Shown piece after piece: positions 18,568 to 26,994 of a DNA stretch of 48,238 bases (positions are counted from its first letter, which is position 1; each line of letters opens with the position of its first letter). The notes below the pieces were generated by a model. It saw only the letters and a list, made by a program, of their open reading frames with translations. It was not told the origin of the DNA and did no database searches. Made by a program: the position numbers and the translations under genes. Location: positions 1 through 48,238 of the forward strand of contig JAJUHC010000021.1 of NCBI GenBank assembly GCA_029268065.1. The letters are read 5' to 3'. The DNA comes from Clostridiales bacterium. Lineage in GTDB: Bacteria; Bacillota; Clostridia; Oscillospirales; Oscillospiraceae.

Positions 18568-20166
18568 ATGAATAAATATAAAGTGACCTTTTTGCCGGAC
18601 AATATCGTTTATGAAGCCGGTCCGGGAGCCACTATCTTCAGCGCGGCGATAGACGCGGGCATATACATTGACTCTCCGTGCGGGGGCAACGGGTATTGCG
18701 GAAACTGCAAGGTCCACATCGTCACGGAGGAAGGCCTCAGGGAGGTTCTTGCCTGCCAGACGGAAATTGAAGGGGACATTACCGTGAGGCTGCCAGAAAA
18801 GGGCGGCCACAGGATACTTGAGGATTCCGTGGGAACAGACTTTATAGTCGGATCGGTCATAAGCCGAGACGAAAAGGGCACGGTATTTTTCGACCATCCC
18901 CCTCTCGGCTCCTGCGAAAAAGGCAAAACGCTTTGCGCGATGGCCTTCGACATCGGAACGACGACGGTTGTCGGGTATCTGCTCGACGCGGAGACCGGCG
19001 CGTCCCTTTCAACTGTCAGCATGCTGAACCCGCAGTCTCAGTTCGGCGCCGACGTCATAGCCAGGGCCAATTACGCAATAGAGAACGGAAGCGGCATACT
19101 GGCGCGCGTGATTAGAAAAGCGCTTTCAGACCTTATAGACGAGGCCTGTTCGGAAGCAAATATAAGCAGGGATCAGATTTTCCTCGTTTCGGTGGTCGGA
19201 AACACCTGCATGCATCACCTCTTCCTTGAAATACCGACCCAGAGCCTGGTTCTCGCGCCCTACCACGCGGCCTCCGTAAAGCCCGAGCTTTTAAAGGCAA
19301 AGTACTACGGCCTCAACGTAAACGAATCCGCGATCTTGATGGTGCTGCCCAACATTTCCGGCTTCGTGGGCGCGGACACCGTCGCGGCGATCCTTTCTTC
19401 GGGCATAGACAAAACGGAAGAAATGACGCTTCTCATTGATATAGGCACAAACGGCGAAATGGTCGTCGGAAACAGACACAGGCTCTGCGCCTGCTCGACA
19501 GCGGCAGGACCCGCCTTTGAGGGAGCGAAGATAAGCAGCGGTATGCGCGGTACAAACGGCGCGATAGACCACGCGGATTTTTCGACCGGCGACGTAAAGA
19601 TTTCCGTAATAGGCAACACAAAGGCCGTCGGCATATGCGGCTCGGGACTCATCGACATAATCGCCGAGCTTGTCGTAAACGGCCTCATTGAAGAGACGGG
19701 CAGGCTCGTCACCGCCTCCGAGGTCAAGGATGAGAAGCTGAAGAGGCTTGCGTCTCATATCGGAGAAAAGGACGGGCAGAGGGTGTTCTGGCTTACGGAC
19801 GAGGTGTGCATCACCCAAAAGGACATAAGGGAGGTCCAGCTTGCAAAGGCGGCGATTTCCGCCGGCATAGAGCTTCTTATGAGGGAGCTCGGCGTTACCA
19901 CCACCGATATAGAGCGCGTTATGCTCGCGGGAGCCTTCGGCAACTACATGTCGCCGAAAAGCGCCTGCGCGATAGGGCTTATACCCAGGGAGCTTGAGAG
20001 CAGGATAAAGCCGATAGGCAACGCGGCGGGGCAGGGCTCGAAGATGGCTGCGCTTTCGAAGGCGGAATTTATGCGCGCCTCGGAAATAGGAAAAAGCACG
20101 GATTATTTGGAACTTGCCGGAATGCCGGAATTTAATGACGTATTTATGGACAAAATGGAATTCTGA
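18568..20166 (+). CDS. Compact 2Fe-2S/ASKHA corrinoid reactivation protein (RACo-like)
   Basis: A 532-residue reductive activator of corrinoid proteins. ATP hydrolysis drives electron transfer to inactive Co(II) corrinoid, restoring Co(I). The N-terminal plant-type 2Fe-2S domain has C38, C44, C47 and C63. After about 50 residues comes the ASKHA ATPase (FDIGTTT at 127-133, then DIGTNGE, GPAFEG, GICGSGLID, LAGAFG). Full-length RACo has a middle domain of about 100 residues here; this one does not. A second, full-length copy lies at 26995. One may serve the corrinoid Fe-S protein and the other the O-demethylase corrinoid protein, but which is which is inference. Confidence 0.88.
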   Translation: MNKYKVTFLPDNIVYEAGPGATIFSAAIDAGIYIDSPCGGNGYCGNCKVHIVTEEGLREVLACQTEIEGDITVRLPEKGGHRILEDSVGTDFIVGSVISRDEKGTVFFDHPPLGSCEKGKTLCAMAFDIGTTTVVGYLLDAETGASLSTVSMLNPQSQFGADVIARANYAIENGSGILARVIRKALSDLIDEACSEANISRDQIFLVSVVGNTCMHHLFLEIPTQSLVLAPYHAASVKPELLKAKYYGLNVNESAILMVLPNISGFVGADTVAAILSSGIDKTEEMTLLIDIGTNGEMVVGNRHRLCACSTAAGPAFEGAKISSGMRGTNGAIDHADFSTGDVKISVIGNTKAVGICGSGLIDIIAELVVNGLIEETGRLVTASEVKDEKLKRLASHIGEKDGQRVFWLTDEVCITQKDIREVQLAKAAISAGIELLMRELGVTTTDIERVMLAGAFGNYMSPKSACAIGLIPRELESRIKPIGNAAGQGSKMAALSKAEFMRASEIGKSTDYLELAGMPEFNDVFMDKMEF

Positions 20167-20184
20167 TTGAAGGGGGAGTTGGAT

Positions 20185-20511
20185 ATGCATAATTACCACG
20201 ATCACCATACGCACACCCATAAGCATGAGGATGGCAGCGTGCACACCCATGAGCACGTTCACGAGCACGGGTTTGAGAACGACCACAGTCACGTGCATGC
20301 CGGCGAAGGCGGGGAAAAGGCGGAGATAAAGGCGCTTTTGAACTATATGCTTGAGCATAACGAGCATCACGCCGAGGAGCTGAAGGATCTTTCCGACCGC
20401 ATGAGGGACATGGACCTCCCGGCCGAGGCCGAGATGCTGGATTTCAGCATATCGCATTACAGGAAGGGCAACGAAATGCTTGAAAAAGCGCTGCTGAGCA
20501 TAAACGACTAG
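20185..20511 (+). CDS. His-rich putative nickel chaperone (CooJ-like role)
   Basis: A 108-residue protein with 15 histidines among its first 38 residues (HxH and HHxHxH runs). A helical C-terminal half follows, containing MLEHNEHHAEELKDL. The pattern suggests metal storage or delivery, most likely Ni. In Rhodospirillum rubrum the CO dehydrogenase Ni proteins are CooC, CooT and the His-rich CooJ. Here a His-rich protein directly precedes CooT and CooC. In CooJ the His region is C-terminal; here it is N-terminal, so homology is not shown. The ATG is chosen with AGGGGGAG before it; an upstream TTG in frame is ignored. No signal peptide. Confidence 0.75.
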   Translation: MHNYHDHHTHTHKHEDGSVHTHEHVHEHGFENDHSHVHAGEGGEKAEIKALLNYMLEHNEHHAEELKDLSDRMRDMDLPAEAEMLDFSISHYRKGNEMLEKALLSIND

Positions 20512-20522
20512 GAGGAAAAGGC

Positions 20523-20723
20523 ATGTGTCTCGCTACGGTATACGAGGAAACGAAGAAAGCCGAGAGCGTTCTTTGCCGGAACATCACAAAAATCGAAGTC
20601 GAGGGCGAGAACATAAGGCTTACAGACATTATGGGAGCGGAGACAATGTATAGGGGACGAATCGTCTCGGCGGAGCTCTCCGGCGGCACGGTCATCCTGA
20701 AAAAAGCGGAGGGCGCGGCATGA
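20523..20723 (+). CDS. cooT: CooT family nickel-binding protein
   Basis: A 66-residue CooT-like protein. It starts MCLATVYE, and CooT dimers bind one Ni through the Cys2 thiolate and backbone. The rest is the small beta-barrel (IRLTDIMGAETMYRGRIVSAELSGGTVILKKA). It is predicted to aid Ni delivery to CO dehydrogenase or acetyl-CoA synthase. AGGAGG precedes the ATG. Its stop overlaps the start of cooC by ATGA, so the pair is translationally coupled. Confidence 0.85.
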   Translation: MCLATVYEETKKAESVLCRNITKIEVEGENIRLTDIMGAETMYRGRIVSAELSGGTVILKKAEGAA

Positions 20724-21490
20724 GCTATACCATTGCGGTCGCGGGCAAGGGCGGGGTCGGAAAAACGACTGTCTGCGGACTTATTATCGACAGGCTCATA
20801 AAGCTGCGGAAAACGCCGCTTCTTGTGGTTGACGCCGACGCAAATTCGAACTTAAACGAGGTCCTGGGCGTAAAGGCGGACGTAACGCTCGGAGCCATCC
20901 GCGAGGAGCTGGCTCACGCGGAGCTTATGGAAGTGAGTCCCATCCCGGCCAACATGACCAAGCCGGAGTACGCCGAGCTCAAATTCAACTCGGCGCTCAT
21001 AGAGGAGGACGACTATGACATGCTCGTTATGGGCAGGACTCAGGGCGAGGGCTGCTACTGCTATGTCAACGGAGTCCTGAAAACCCAGATAGGCCGCCAC
21101 GCAAAGAATTACAAATACGTCATCGTGGACAACGAGGCGGGCATGGAGCATATCAGCCGCGGCGTTTTGCCGCACGTCGACGTGCTTCTCCTTGTGAGCG
21201 ACTGCTCGCGCAGAGGGATACAGGCGGCTGCCAGAATCGCGGAGCTCGCGAAGGAGCTGAAGATAAATCCGAAAATAATGGGACTTGTGGTCAACCGTGC
21301 GCCTGAGGGCGTCATGGACCAGGGCACGAAGGAGGCCGTGGAGGAAACGGGCCTCCCGCTTCTCGGAGTGATGCCGCAGGACGCCGCTGTATATAAATTT
21401 GACTGCGAAGGCAAGCCGATAGTCGACATTGACGACGGTTCCCCGATTAAAGCCGCCGTTAGAGAGCTTGTCGGAAAAATAGGGATTTAA
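20720..21490 (+). CDS. cooC: CooC/AcsF family Ni-insertion ATPase
   Basis: A 256-residue MinD/SIMIBI-class ATPase for Ni insertion. It has the deviant Walker A GKGGVGKTT at residues 8-16, DADANSNL for switch I, and DNEAGMEHISRG. A Cys pair in EGCYCYVNG is like the CxC that binds Ni at the CooC dimer interface. In acetogens CooC matures the CODH C-cluster, and AcsF loads Ni into the acetyl-CoA synthase A-cluster; sequence alone does not tell which. Since acsB is in the operon and acsA is not, AcsF is favoured (inference). Confidence 0.9.
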   Translation: MSYTIAVAGKGGVGKTTVCGLIIDRLIKLRKTPLLVVDADANSNLNEVLGVKADVTLGAIREELAHAELMEVSPIPANMTKPEYAELKFNSALIEEDDYDMLVMGRTQGEGCYCYVNGVLKTQIGRHAKNYKYVIVDNEAGMEHISRGVLPHVDVLLLVSDCSRRGIQAAARIAELAKELKINPKIMGLVVNRAPEGVMDQGTKEAVEETGLPLLGVMPQDAAVYKFDCEGKPIVDIDDGSPIKAAVRELVGKIGI

Positions 21491-21499
21491 ACACAGTTT

Positions 21500-21528
21500 T
21501 TGTGTTAAATAAAATTTAATTTTATAAT
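21500..21528 (+). promoter_or_regulatory. Possible internal promoter before acsD
   Basis: TTGTGT (21500-21505), a 17-base spacer and TATAAT (21523-21528). The expected start point would fall within GAGGAG, the acsD ribosome-binding site, so a transcript would have almost no leader. That makes it doubtful despite the good boxes. A small AACACA/TGTGTT hairpin overlaps the -35. Confidence 0.35.
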
Positions 21529-21549
21529 ACGAGGAGAAAGGGTTTTATT

Positions 21550-22491
21550 ATGGCATTTGTTCAGAAACCGCAGGTTTACAAAGCTGCGATCAATACCGTG
21601 GAACTTGGCGTCGGAGAGAAAAAGGTCGCCGTCGGCGGAGCTACGGTGTCGCCGCTCTATTCGTTCGACGCGCCCATCGCCAACCCGCCCAGGGTAGGCA
21701 TAGAGATTACCGATACGGGGCTCAAAGGCGCGACAAAGGGAATGGCCGAGTTTTACAGCGGCTGCAATTCCCTTGCAGACATCGCAAAAAGGGCGGCGCA
21801 AGCTCCGGGAGCGGATTTCGTCTGCCTTAAGCTCGAGGGCGCCGACCCCGGCGAAGAAAACAAGTCGGTTGAGGACTGCGTGGCCGCCGCAAAGGAAGTT
21901 TGCGGAGCCATAGACAAGCCTCTTGTGATTGAGGGCTGCAAAAACACGCAGAAGGACGCTCAGCTCTTCGAGAAGATCGCGGAAGCCCTCCAGGGCAAGA
22001 ACGTGCTTTTCCTTTCGGCCAAAGAGGAAAACCACAAGACCGTCGGCGCGTCCGTCGGCCTTGCGTACTCGCAGAAGGTCGGCGCCGAATCGGCCTGCGA
22101 CATCAACCTGGCGAAGCAGCTTAACGTACTTATGACTCAGCTCGGAGTGCCCTCCGGCAGTATGGTCATGAATCTCGGCAGCGCCGCAGCAGGATACGGC
22201 TTTGAGTATGTCGCCTCGACTATGGACAGGGTGAAGCAGGCGGCTCTCGGTCAGAACGACTCGATGCTTCAGATGCCTGTCGTAACGCCGGTGGCGTCCG
22301 AGGCATGGTCCGTTAAGGAAGCTATAATTTCAGAAGAGGACATGCCTGAATGGGGCGACCAGGAGCAGCGCGGAATCAAAATGGAAATCGTGACGGCTGC
22401 CGCCTGCCTTGCGTCCGGCTCCGATGCGGTGATTTTGAAGCACCCCGCTTCCGTAGCGACTATATCCGCTTTTATTGCGGCCTTGATGTAA
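21550..22491 (+). CDS. acsD: Corrinoid/iron-sulfur protein small subunit AcsD
   Basis: The small subunit of CFeSP, the methyl carrier between methyltetrahydrofolate and acetyl-CoA synthase. The 313-residue protein is a TIM-barrel-like fold with the family start MAFVQKPQVYKAAINTVELG, then the GGATVSPLYSFDAP block, and a C-terminal TAAACLASGSDAVILKHP. The length matches acetogen AcsD. GAGGAG is at 21531 and the gene begins 59 bases after cooC. With acsC 18 bases downstream, it forms the CFeSP pair. Confidence 0.95.
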   Translation: MAFVQKPQVYKAAINTVELGVGEKKVAVGGATVSPLYSFDAPIANPPRVGIEITDTGLKGATKGMAEFYSGCNSLADIAKRAAQAPGADFVCLKLEGADPGEENKSVEDCVAAAKEVCGAIDKPLVIEGCKNTQKDAQLFEKIAEALQGKNVLFLSAKEENHKTVGASVGLAYSQKVGAESACDINLAKQLNVLMTQLGVPSGSMVMNLGSAAAGYGFEYVASTMDRVKQAALGQNDSMLQMPVVTPVASEAWSVKEAIISEEDMPEWGDQEQRGIKMEIVTAAACLASGSDAVILKHPASVATISAFIAALM

Positions 22492-22509
22492 TATTGGAGG
22501 TATTGAAAG

Positions 22510-23853
22510 ATGGCTCTCACCGGACTTGATATATTTAAAATCACACCCAAAACCAACTGCAAGGACTGCGGAAGCCCGACCTGCATGGCTTTCGCCATGA
22601 AGGTAGCTCAGGGCGCAGTCCCCCTTGACAAGTGCCCGCACCTTTCGGCCGAAGTGCGCGCGAAGCTCGACGAGGCGACCGCGCCCCCGATGAAGACGAT
22701 AAAGATCGGCACCGGCGAAGGCGAATTCACCCTCGGCGGCGAGACCGTGCTTTACCGCCACGAGAAAACCTTTGTCAGCAAGAACCTGTACGCTGTCGCG
22801 ATTTCAGATGCGTATTCCGACGCGCAGAACGACTCCGCGTTTGCAGACATCAAGAAGGTCGATTACGAGCGCATCGGAGAGCGCATGTGTGTTGACGCGA
22901 TATTTGTCGACTACGCTTCCGACGGCGCGAAGTACATCGAGCTTGTGAAGAGGGCGAAGGAAACCGGAAAAACCCTTATTATAAACTGCGGCGACGCCGC
23001 TGTCGCTTCGAGCGCGCTCGAGATAGCCGGAGCCTCCAAGCCCGTTCTCGGCGGCGCAGACAGCACGAACTTCGCGGCGCTCAATGATCTCGCCAAGAAG
23101 TACGGCATTGTGCTCGGCGTAAAGGGCAAGGATTTAAGCGAGCTGCACGACACCGTCGAAAAGCTCGAAGCCCTCGGAAACAAGGAGCTGATTCTGGACG
23201 TTACCATGGCTTCAATTAAGGACGCCTTCTCGGCCGCGGTACAGGTCCGCAGAGCGTCCGTCAAGGACGGAGACAGGGTCTTCGGCTATCCGTCGATAGT
23301 CAATACGGCAAAGCTCGCTTCCGGCGACATGAATATGCAGGCGGCCCTCGCATCTCTCTTTACGCTCAAATACGGTTCGGTCATAGTGATGGAGCACATG
23401 AGCTATTCGGACGCCCTCCCGCTTTACGGACTCCGCCAGAACATCTTCACGAACCCGCAGAAGCCGATGAAGGTAGAACCCGGCATTTATCCGATAAACG
23501 GCGCGAACGAGAACTCGGTCTGCGCTCTGACGGTCGACTTCGCTCTGACCTACTTCGTCGTGTCGGGCGAGCTTGAGCGCTCGGGCGTTCCCGTGAACTT
23601 CCTCATCACCGACGCGGGCGGCTACTCCGTGCTCACCGCATGGGCGGCGGGCAAGCTCTCGGCTTCTTCCATTGCAAAATTCTTCCAGGAAGCAGATATT
23701 GAAGGCAAAGTCAAAAACCGCACTCTCATAATCCCCGGAAAGGTAGCGGTTCTCAAGGGCGAGATAGAGGACAAGCTGCCCGGATGGAAAATAATCCCCA
23801 GCCCCCCCGAGGCTATTCACCTTGTAAAATTCCTAAGAGAGCTTAACGCGTAA
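22510..23853 (+). CDS. acsC: Corrinoid/iron-sulfur protein large subunit AcsC
   Basis: The large subunit of CFeSP, holding one 4Fe-4S cluster and the cobamide. The 447-residue product has Cys17, Cys20, Cys25 and Cys42 (CKDCGSPTC ... KC), matching the known ligand positions of the Moorella protein. A TIM barrel and a C-terminal B12-binding domain follow; the end LITDAGGYSVLTAWAAGKLSA is typical. A GGAGGT site precedes the ATG. It accepts methyl from AcsE and passes it to AcsB. Its Co(II) form is repaired by RACo, encoded further on. Confidence 0.96.
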   Translation: MALTGLDIFKITPKTNCKDCGSPTCMAFAMKVAQGAVPLDKCPHLSAEVRAKLDEATAPPMKTIKIGTGEGEFTLGGETVLYRHEKTFVSKNLYAVAISDAYSDAQNDSAFADIKKVDYERIGERMCVDAIFVDYASDGAKYIELVKRAKETGKTLIINCGDAAVASSALEIAGASKPVLGGADSTNFAALNDLAKKYGIVLGVKGKDLSELHDTVEKLEALGNKELILDVTMASIKDAFSAAVQVRRASVKDGDRVFGYPSIVNTAKLASGDMNMQAALASLFTLKYGSVIVMEHMSYSDALPLYGLRQNIFTNPQKPMKVEPGIYPINGANENSVCALTVDFALTYFVVSGELERSGVPVNFLITDAGGYSVLTAWAAGKLSASSIAKFFQEADIEGKVKNRTLIIPGKVAVLKGEIEDKLPGWKIIPSPPEAIHLVKFLRELNA

Positions 23854-23928
23854 AAATTTGGGGCGTTTTCGCTCCCCCAGAGGCGGACAGGTTAATTTCC
23901 CGCCTTTAATTAACGAGGAGGAAAGTAT

Positions 23929-24714
23929 ATGGCAAAATTTATAACCGTAGGCGAGCGCATCCACTGCATTTCGCCCGCCATAAGGGAAGCTATGGCGAAC
24001 AGGAACCCCGAACCGATTCTTCAGCGCGCAAAGGAGCAGATCGACGCCGGCGCGACCTATCTTGACGTAAACATAGGACCCGCCGAAAGCACGGGCGTGG
24101 AGCTCATGAAATGGGCGGTCACGCTTATACAGAGCCATTTCGACAACGTTCCGCTATGCCTTGACACATCCAACAAGGCGGCCATCGAAGCGGGCATCTC
24201 GGTCTACAACCGCTCGAAGGGCAAGCCCATAGTCAACTCGGCGGACGCCGGAGACCGCATAGAGAACATAGACCTTGCCGCTGCGAACGACGCGATATGC
24301 TTCGCGCTCTGCTCAAAAGCGGGAGTGCCGGCCGACAATGACGAGCGTATGGTCTACTGCCAGGAAATGCTCGAGCGCGGCATGATGCACGGCATGGACC
24401 CCGCCGACCTCTGGTTTGACCCGCTCTTCCTTGTAATAAAGGGTATGCAGGACAAGCAGATGGACGTCCTCGAATGCATAAAGATGCTCTCGGATATGGG
24501 ACTCAATACGACCGGCGGCCTTTCAAACGTGTCCAACGGCATGCCCAAGAAGATACGTCCCATAATGGACTCAGCGATGGTGGCGATGGCGATGCAGTGC
24601 GGGCTTACCTCCGCCATTGTAAACCCCTGCGACCTCAGGCTGATGGAGACCATCAAATCCTGCGACATAATCAAGAATAACGACCTGTACGCAGATTCTT
24701 ATCTTGAGCTGTAA
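23929..24714 (+). CDS. acsE: Methyltetrahydrofolate:CFeSP methyltransferase AcsE
   Basis: It moves the methyl group of 5-methyltetrahydrofolate to Co(I) of CFeSP. The 261 residues equal the usual length and form a pterin-binding TIM barrel. Notable blocks are VGERIHCI at the start, LDVNIGPAE, DTSNKAA, the pterin-site NSADAGDR, LWFDPLFL, and TTGGLSNVSNG, which holds the Asn near the pterin. GAGGAGG precedes the ATG. It is 75 bases after acsC, with hairpins in between. The mtv-type methyltransferase II at 31519 is its distant relative. Confidence 0.95.
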   Translation: MAKFITVGERIHCISPAIREAMANRNPEPILQRAKEQIDAGATYLDVNIGPAESTGVELMKWAVTLIQSHFDNVPLCLDTSNKAAIEAGISVYNRSKGKPIVNSADAGDRIENIDLAAANDAICFALCSKAGVPADNDERMVYCQEMLERGMMHGMDPADLWFDPLFLVIKGMQDKQMDVLECIKMLSDMGLNTTGGLSNVSNGMPKKIRPIMDSAMVAMAMQCGLTSAIVNPCDLRLMETIKSCDIIKNNDLYADSYLEL

Positions 24715-24735
24715 TAGTAATATCGTTGAAACATT

Positions 24736-24766
24736 GGGGAGCCTGAGCCTTTTGGGCTCCCCGGTT
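24736..24766 (+). terminator. Terminator-like hairpin between acsE and acsB
   Basis: GGGGAGCC (24736-24743) pairs with GGCTCCCC (24755-24762) around an 11-base loop, followed by GGTTTT. It is a weak intrinsic terminator or attenuator within the acs run. It stands at the place where acsA lies in Acetobacterium-type clusters. Confidence 0.55.
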
Positions 24767-24823
24767 TTAAATTTATTATGAAAACTCCGCGAAAACGGGG
24801 TAAATTCAACAGGAGGAGCAAAA

Positions 24824-26956
24824 ATGAGCATACTTACAGATCTCATCTACGCAGGTTCGAATGCGGTAGCCGGTCTGACAGAAGGCGCCGTAAACGAAGC
24901 AATAGCAAAACACGGCGGCGATGCCAAGATTGCGTTCCCCGACACAGCTTACTTTCTGCCGACAATTTACGCCGCCACCGGCGTCAAGGTCGCTAAGCTT
25001 TCAGACCTGCCCGCCTGCGTGGGCGTGCTGAAAAGCCTTATCTCCAACAAGGAGGATCTGGGGGAGGCGCTGAACGCGGGGCTTGCTACCGCGGTGGGCG
25101 CTGAAATTATCGAGGCGCTCAAATATGTCGGCGGCGGAAATCCCTATGAAAACGAGGCGGGCATTGGCTTCGTGCCTGATCCTATCATCAGAAGCCTCGG
25201 CGTTCCGCTTGTGACGGGGGATATTCCCGGCGTCGCCGTCGTGCTCGGCAAGGCGGAAAACGCTCAGGACGTAGCTTCGGTTGTCAAGGACTATCAGAGC
25301 AAGGGCATCCTCTCCTTCCTCATCGGCGACGTCATAGAGCAGGTCGCCGAGGGCGGGGTTAAAATGGGGCTTGAGTTCCGCGTTATTCCGCTCGGACACG
25401 ACGTTACCGCGGTAATCCATGTCGTAACAGTCGCCATTCGCGCGGCCCTTATTTTCGGAAATATCCAGCCCGGTGATCTGGCCGGTCTTCTGGCTTATAC
25501 GAAGGCCCGCGTACCGGCCTTTGTCAACACCTTCGGAGCGCTCAGCGAGGTCGTCGTCTCGGCGGGAGCCGGAGCCATAGCCCTCGGCTTCCCCGTTATC
25601 GTGGACGTTGATCTCGGCGAAAATCAGGTCGCGGGCGCGCTCGAATCCGTAACCGACCACAAAGAGACCGTAAAGCGCTCGCTGGAGCTCAGAAACATCA
25701 AGGTCAAGGTCAAGGAGTTCCCGATACACGTCGCCTTCGCCTCGGCTTTTGAGGGTGAGATAATCAGAAGAGCGGAAATGCACGCCGAAATCACCTCCGA
25801 CGTCAAGCCCGCTTTCGAGCTCGTCATGATGAAGGGCTTGGACGAGGTCGAGGACCATAAGATAACGATAATCGGAGACGACATAGGTTCCGACGCGCCG
25901 GTTTCAATGGCTCTCGGCACCATAGTTGAGGTCGCGGGCAAAAAGATGCAGACAGATTTCGAGCCTGTTATCGAGCGCAAGATACACCACTGGTTCAACT
26001 ACATGGAGGGCATAATGCACACCGGACAAAGGAACCTGATCCGTGTGCGCGTCAGCAAGGAAGCCTACGCAAAGGGCGTCCGACTCAGGGACTTCGCCGA
26101 GGTCATTTACGGCATGGTAATGGAGGAATTCTCGAGCGTGGTCGACAAGTGCCAGGTAACGATGATAACCGTGCCGGAGAAGGTCACGGAGCAGCTCAAC
26201 AGCATCGCCATGCCGAGGTATTCCGCCCGCGACGAGCGCCTGCTCAGCATGAACGACGAGAGCGTCGACAAGTTCTACACCTGCATACTCTGCCAGTCCT
26301 TCGCGCCCTCGCACTGCTGCGTCGTAACCCCCGAGCGTCTGGGCCTTTGCGGCGCCGTGTCCTGGCTCGACGCAAAAGCGACTAAGGAGCTGACGCCGAC
26401 AGGACCCTGCCAGCCGATTGAAAAGAGCGGCTGCATCGACGAAAGGCTCGGCATATATAAAACCGTCAACGAAACCGTCGGCGAAGCGACTCACGGAGCC
26501 GTTACGAGCGTGACTCTGTATTCAATCATGACGGACCCGATGACGAGCTGCGGCTGCTTTGAGTGCATCTGCGGCATTATGCCCGAAGCGAACGGCGTTG
26601 TTATCGTCAACCGCGAATACAAGGGAATGACCCCAACCGGCATGACCTTCGGCGAGCTCGCCTCGATGACCGGCGGCGGAGTTCAGACACCCGGCTTTAT
26701 GGGCCACGGTCGTCACTTTATAGCGTCGAAGAAGTTTATAAGCGCAGAAGGCGGCGTGCAAAGGATAGTCTGGATGCCGAAGGAGCTGAAGGACGACGTC
26801 GCGAAAAAGCTCAACAAGACCGCGAAGGAGCTTTACGGCATAGATAACTTTTCCGACATGATCTGTGACGAAACAATTGCCACCGAGTCCGAGGCTGTCC
26901 TGAAATTCTTGCAGGACAAGGGACATCCCGCGCTGGGGCTCGATCCGATAATGTAG
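24824..26956 (+). CDS. acsB: Acetyl-CoA synthase AcsB (bacterial type)
   Basis: It joins CO, the methyl of CFeSP and CoA into acetyl-CoA at a Ni-Ni-[4Fe-4S] A-cluster. The 710-residue protein has the full bacterial layout, including the N-terminal half that contacts CODH and is absent from archaeal CdhC. A-cluster ligands are visible: C487, C490, C499 and C509 in CILCQSFAPSHCC...GLCG, and C576-G577-C578 in SCGC. These align with Moorella C506, C509, C518, C528, C595 and C597. AGGAGGAG precedes the ATG. No CODH subunit gene is in the window, though a CO source is needed for function. Confidence 0.97.
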   Translation: MSILTDLIYAGSNAVAGLTEGAVNEAIAKHGGDAKIAFPDTAYFLPTIYAATGVKVAKLSDLPACVGVLKSLISNKEDLGEALNAGLATAVGAEIIEALKYVGGGNPYENEAGIGFVPDPIIRSLGVPLVTGDIPGVAVVLGKAENAQDVASVVKDYQSKGILSFLIGDVIEQVAEGGVKMGLEFRVIPLGHDVTAVIHVVTVAIRAALIFGNIQPGDLAGLLAYTKARVPAFVNTFGALSEVVVSAGAGAIALGFPVIVDVDLGENQVAGALESVTDHKETVKRSLELRNIKVKVKEFPIHVAFASAFEGEIIRRAEMHAEITSDVKPAFELVMMKGLDEVEDHKITIIGDDIGSDAPVSMALGTIVEVAGKKMQTDFEPVIERKIHHWFNYMEGIMHTGQRNLIRVRVSKEAYAKGVRLRDFAEVIYGMVMEEFSSVVDKCQVTMITVPEKVTEQLNSIAMPRYSARDERLLSMNDESVDKFYTCILCQSFAPSHCCVVTPERLGLCGAVSWLDAKATKELTPTGPCQPIEKSGCIDERLGIYKTVNETVGEATHGAVTSVTLYSIMTDPMTSCGCFECICGIMPEANGVVIVNREYKGMTPTGMTFGELASMTGGGVQTPGFMGHGRHFIASKKFISAEGGVQRIVWMPKELKDDVAKKLNKTAKELYGIDNFSDMICDETIATESEAVLKFLQDKGHPALGLDPIM

Positions 26957-26994
26957 TATTTTGGCCGTCAGGGAAACGGCGGCAAGAGGGAAAT

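Noticed and set aside
19291..20457. 388-codon minus-strand frame
   Set aside because: It is antisense to the corrinoid reactivator and His-rich genes, which have better starts and motifs.
20185..20511. ZIP/zinc or cobalt transporter identity for the His-rich protein
   Set aside because: It has no membrane segments; the His run and helical half suggest a soluble metal-binding protein.
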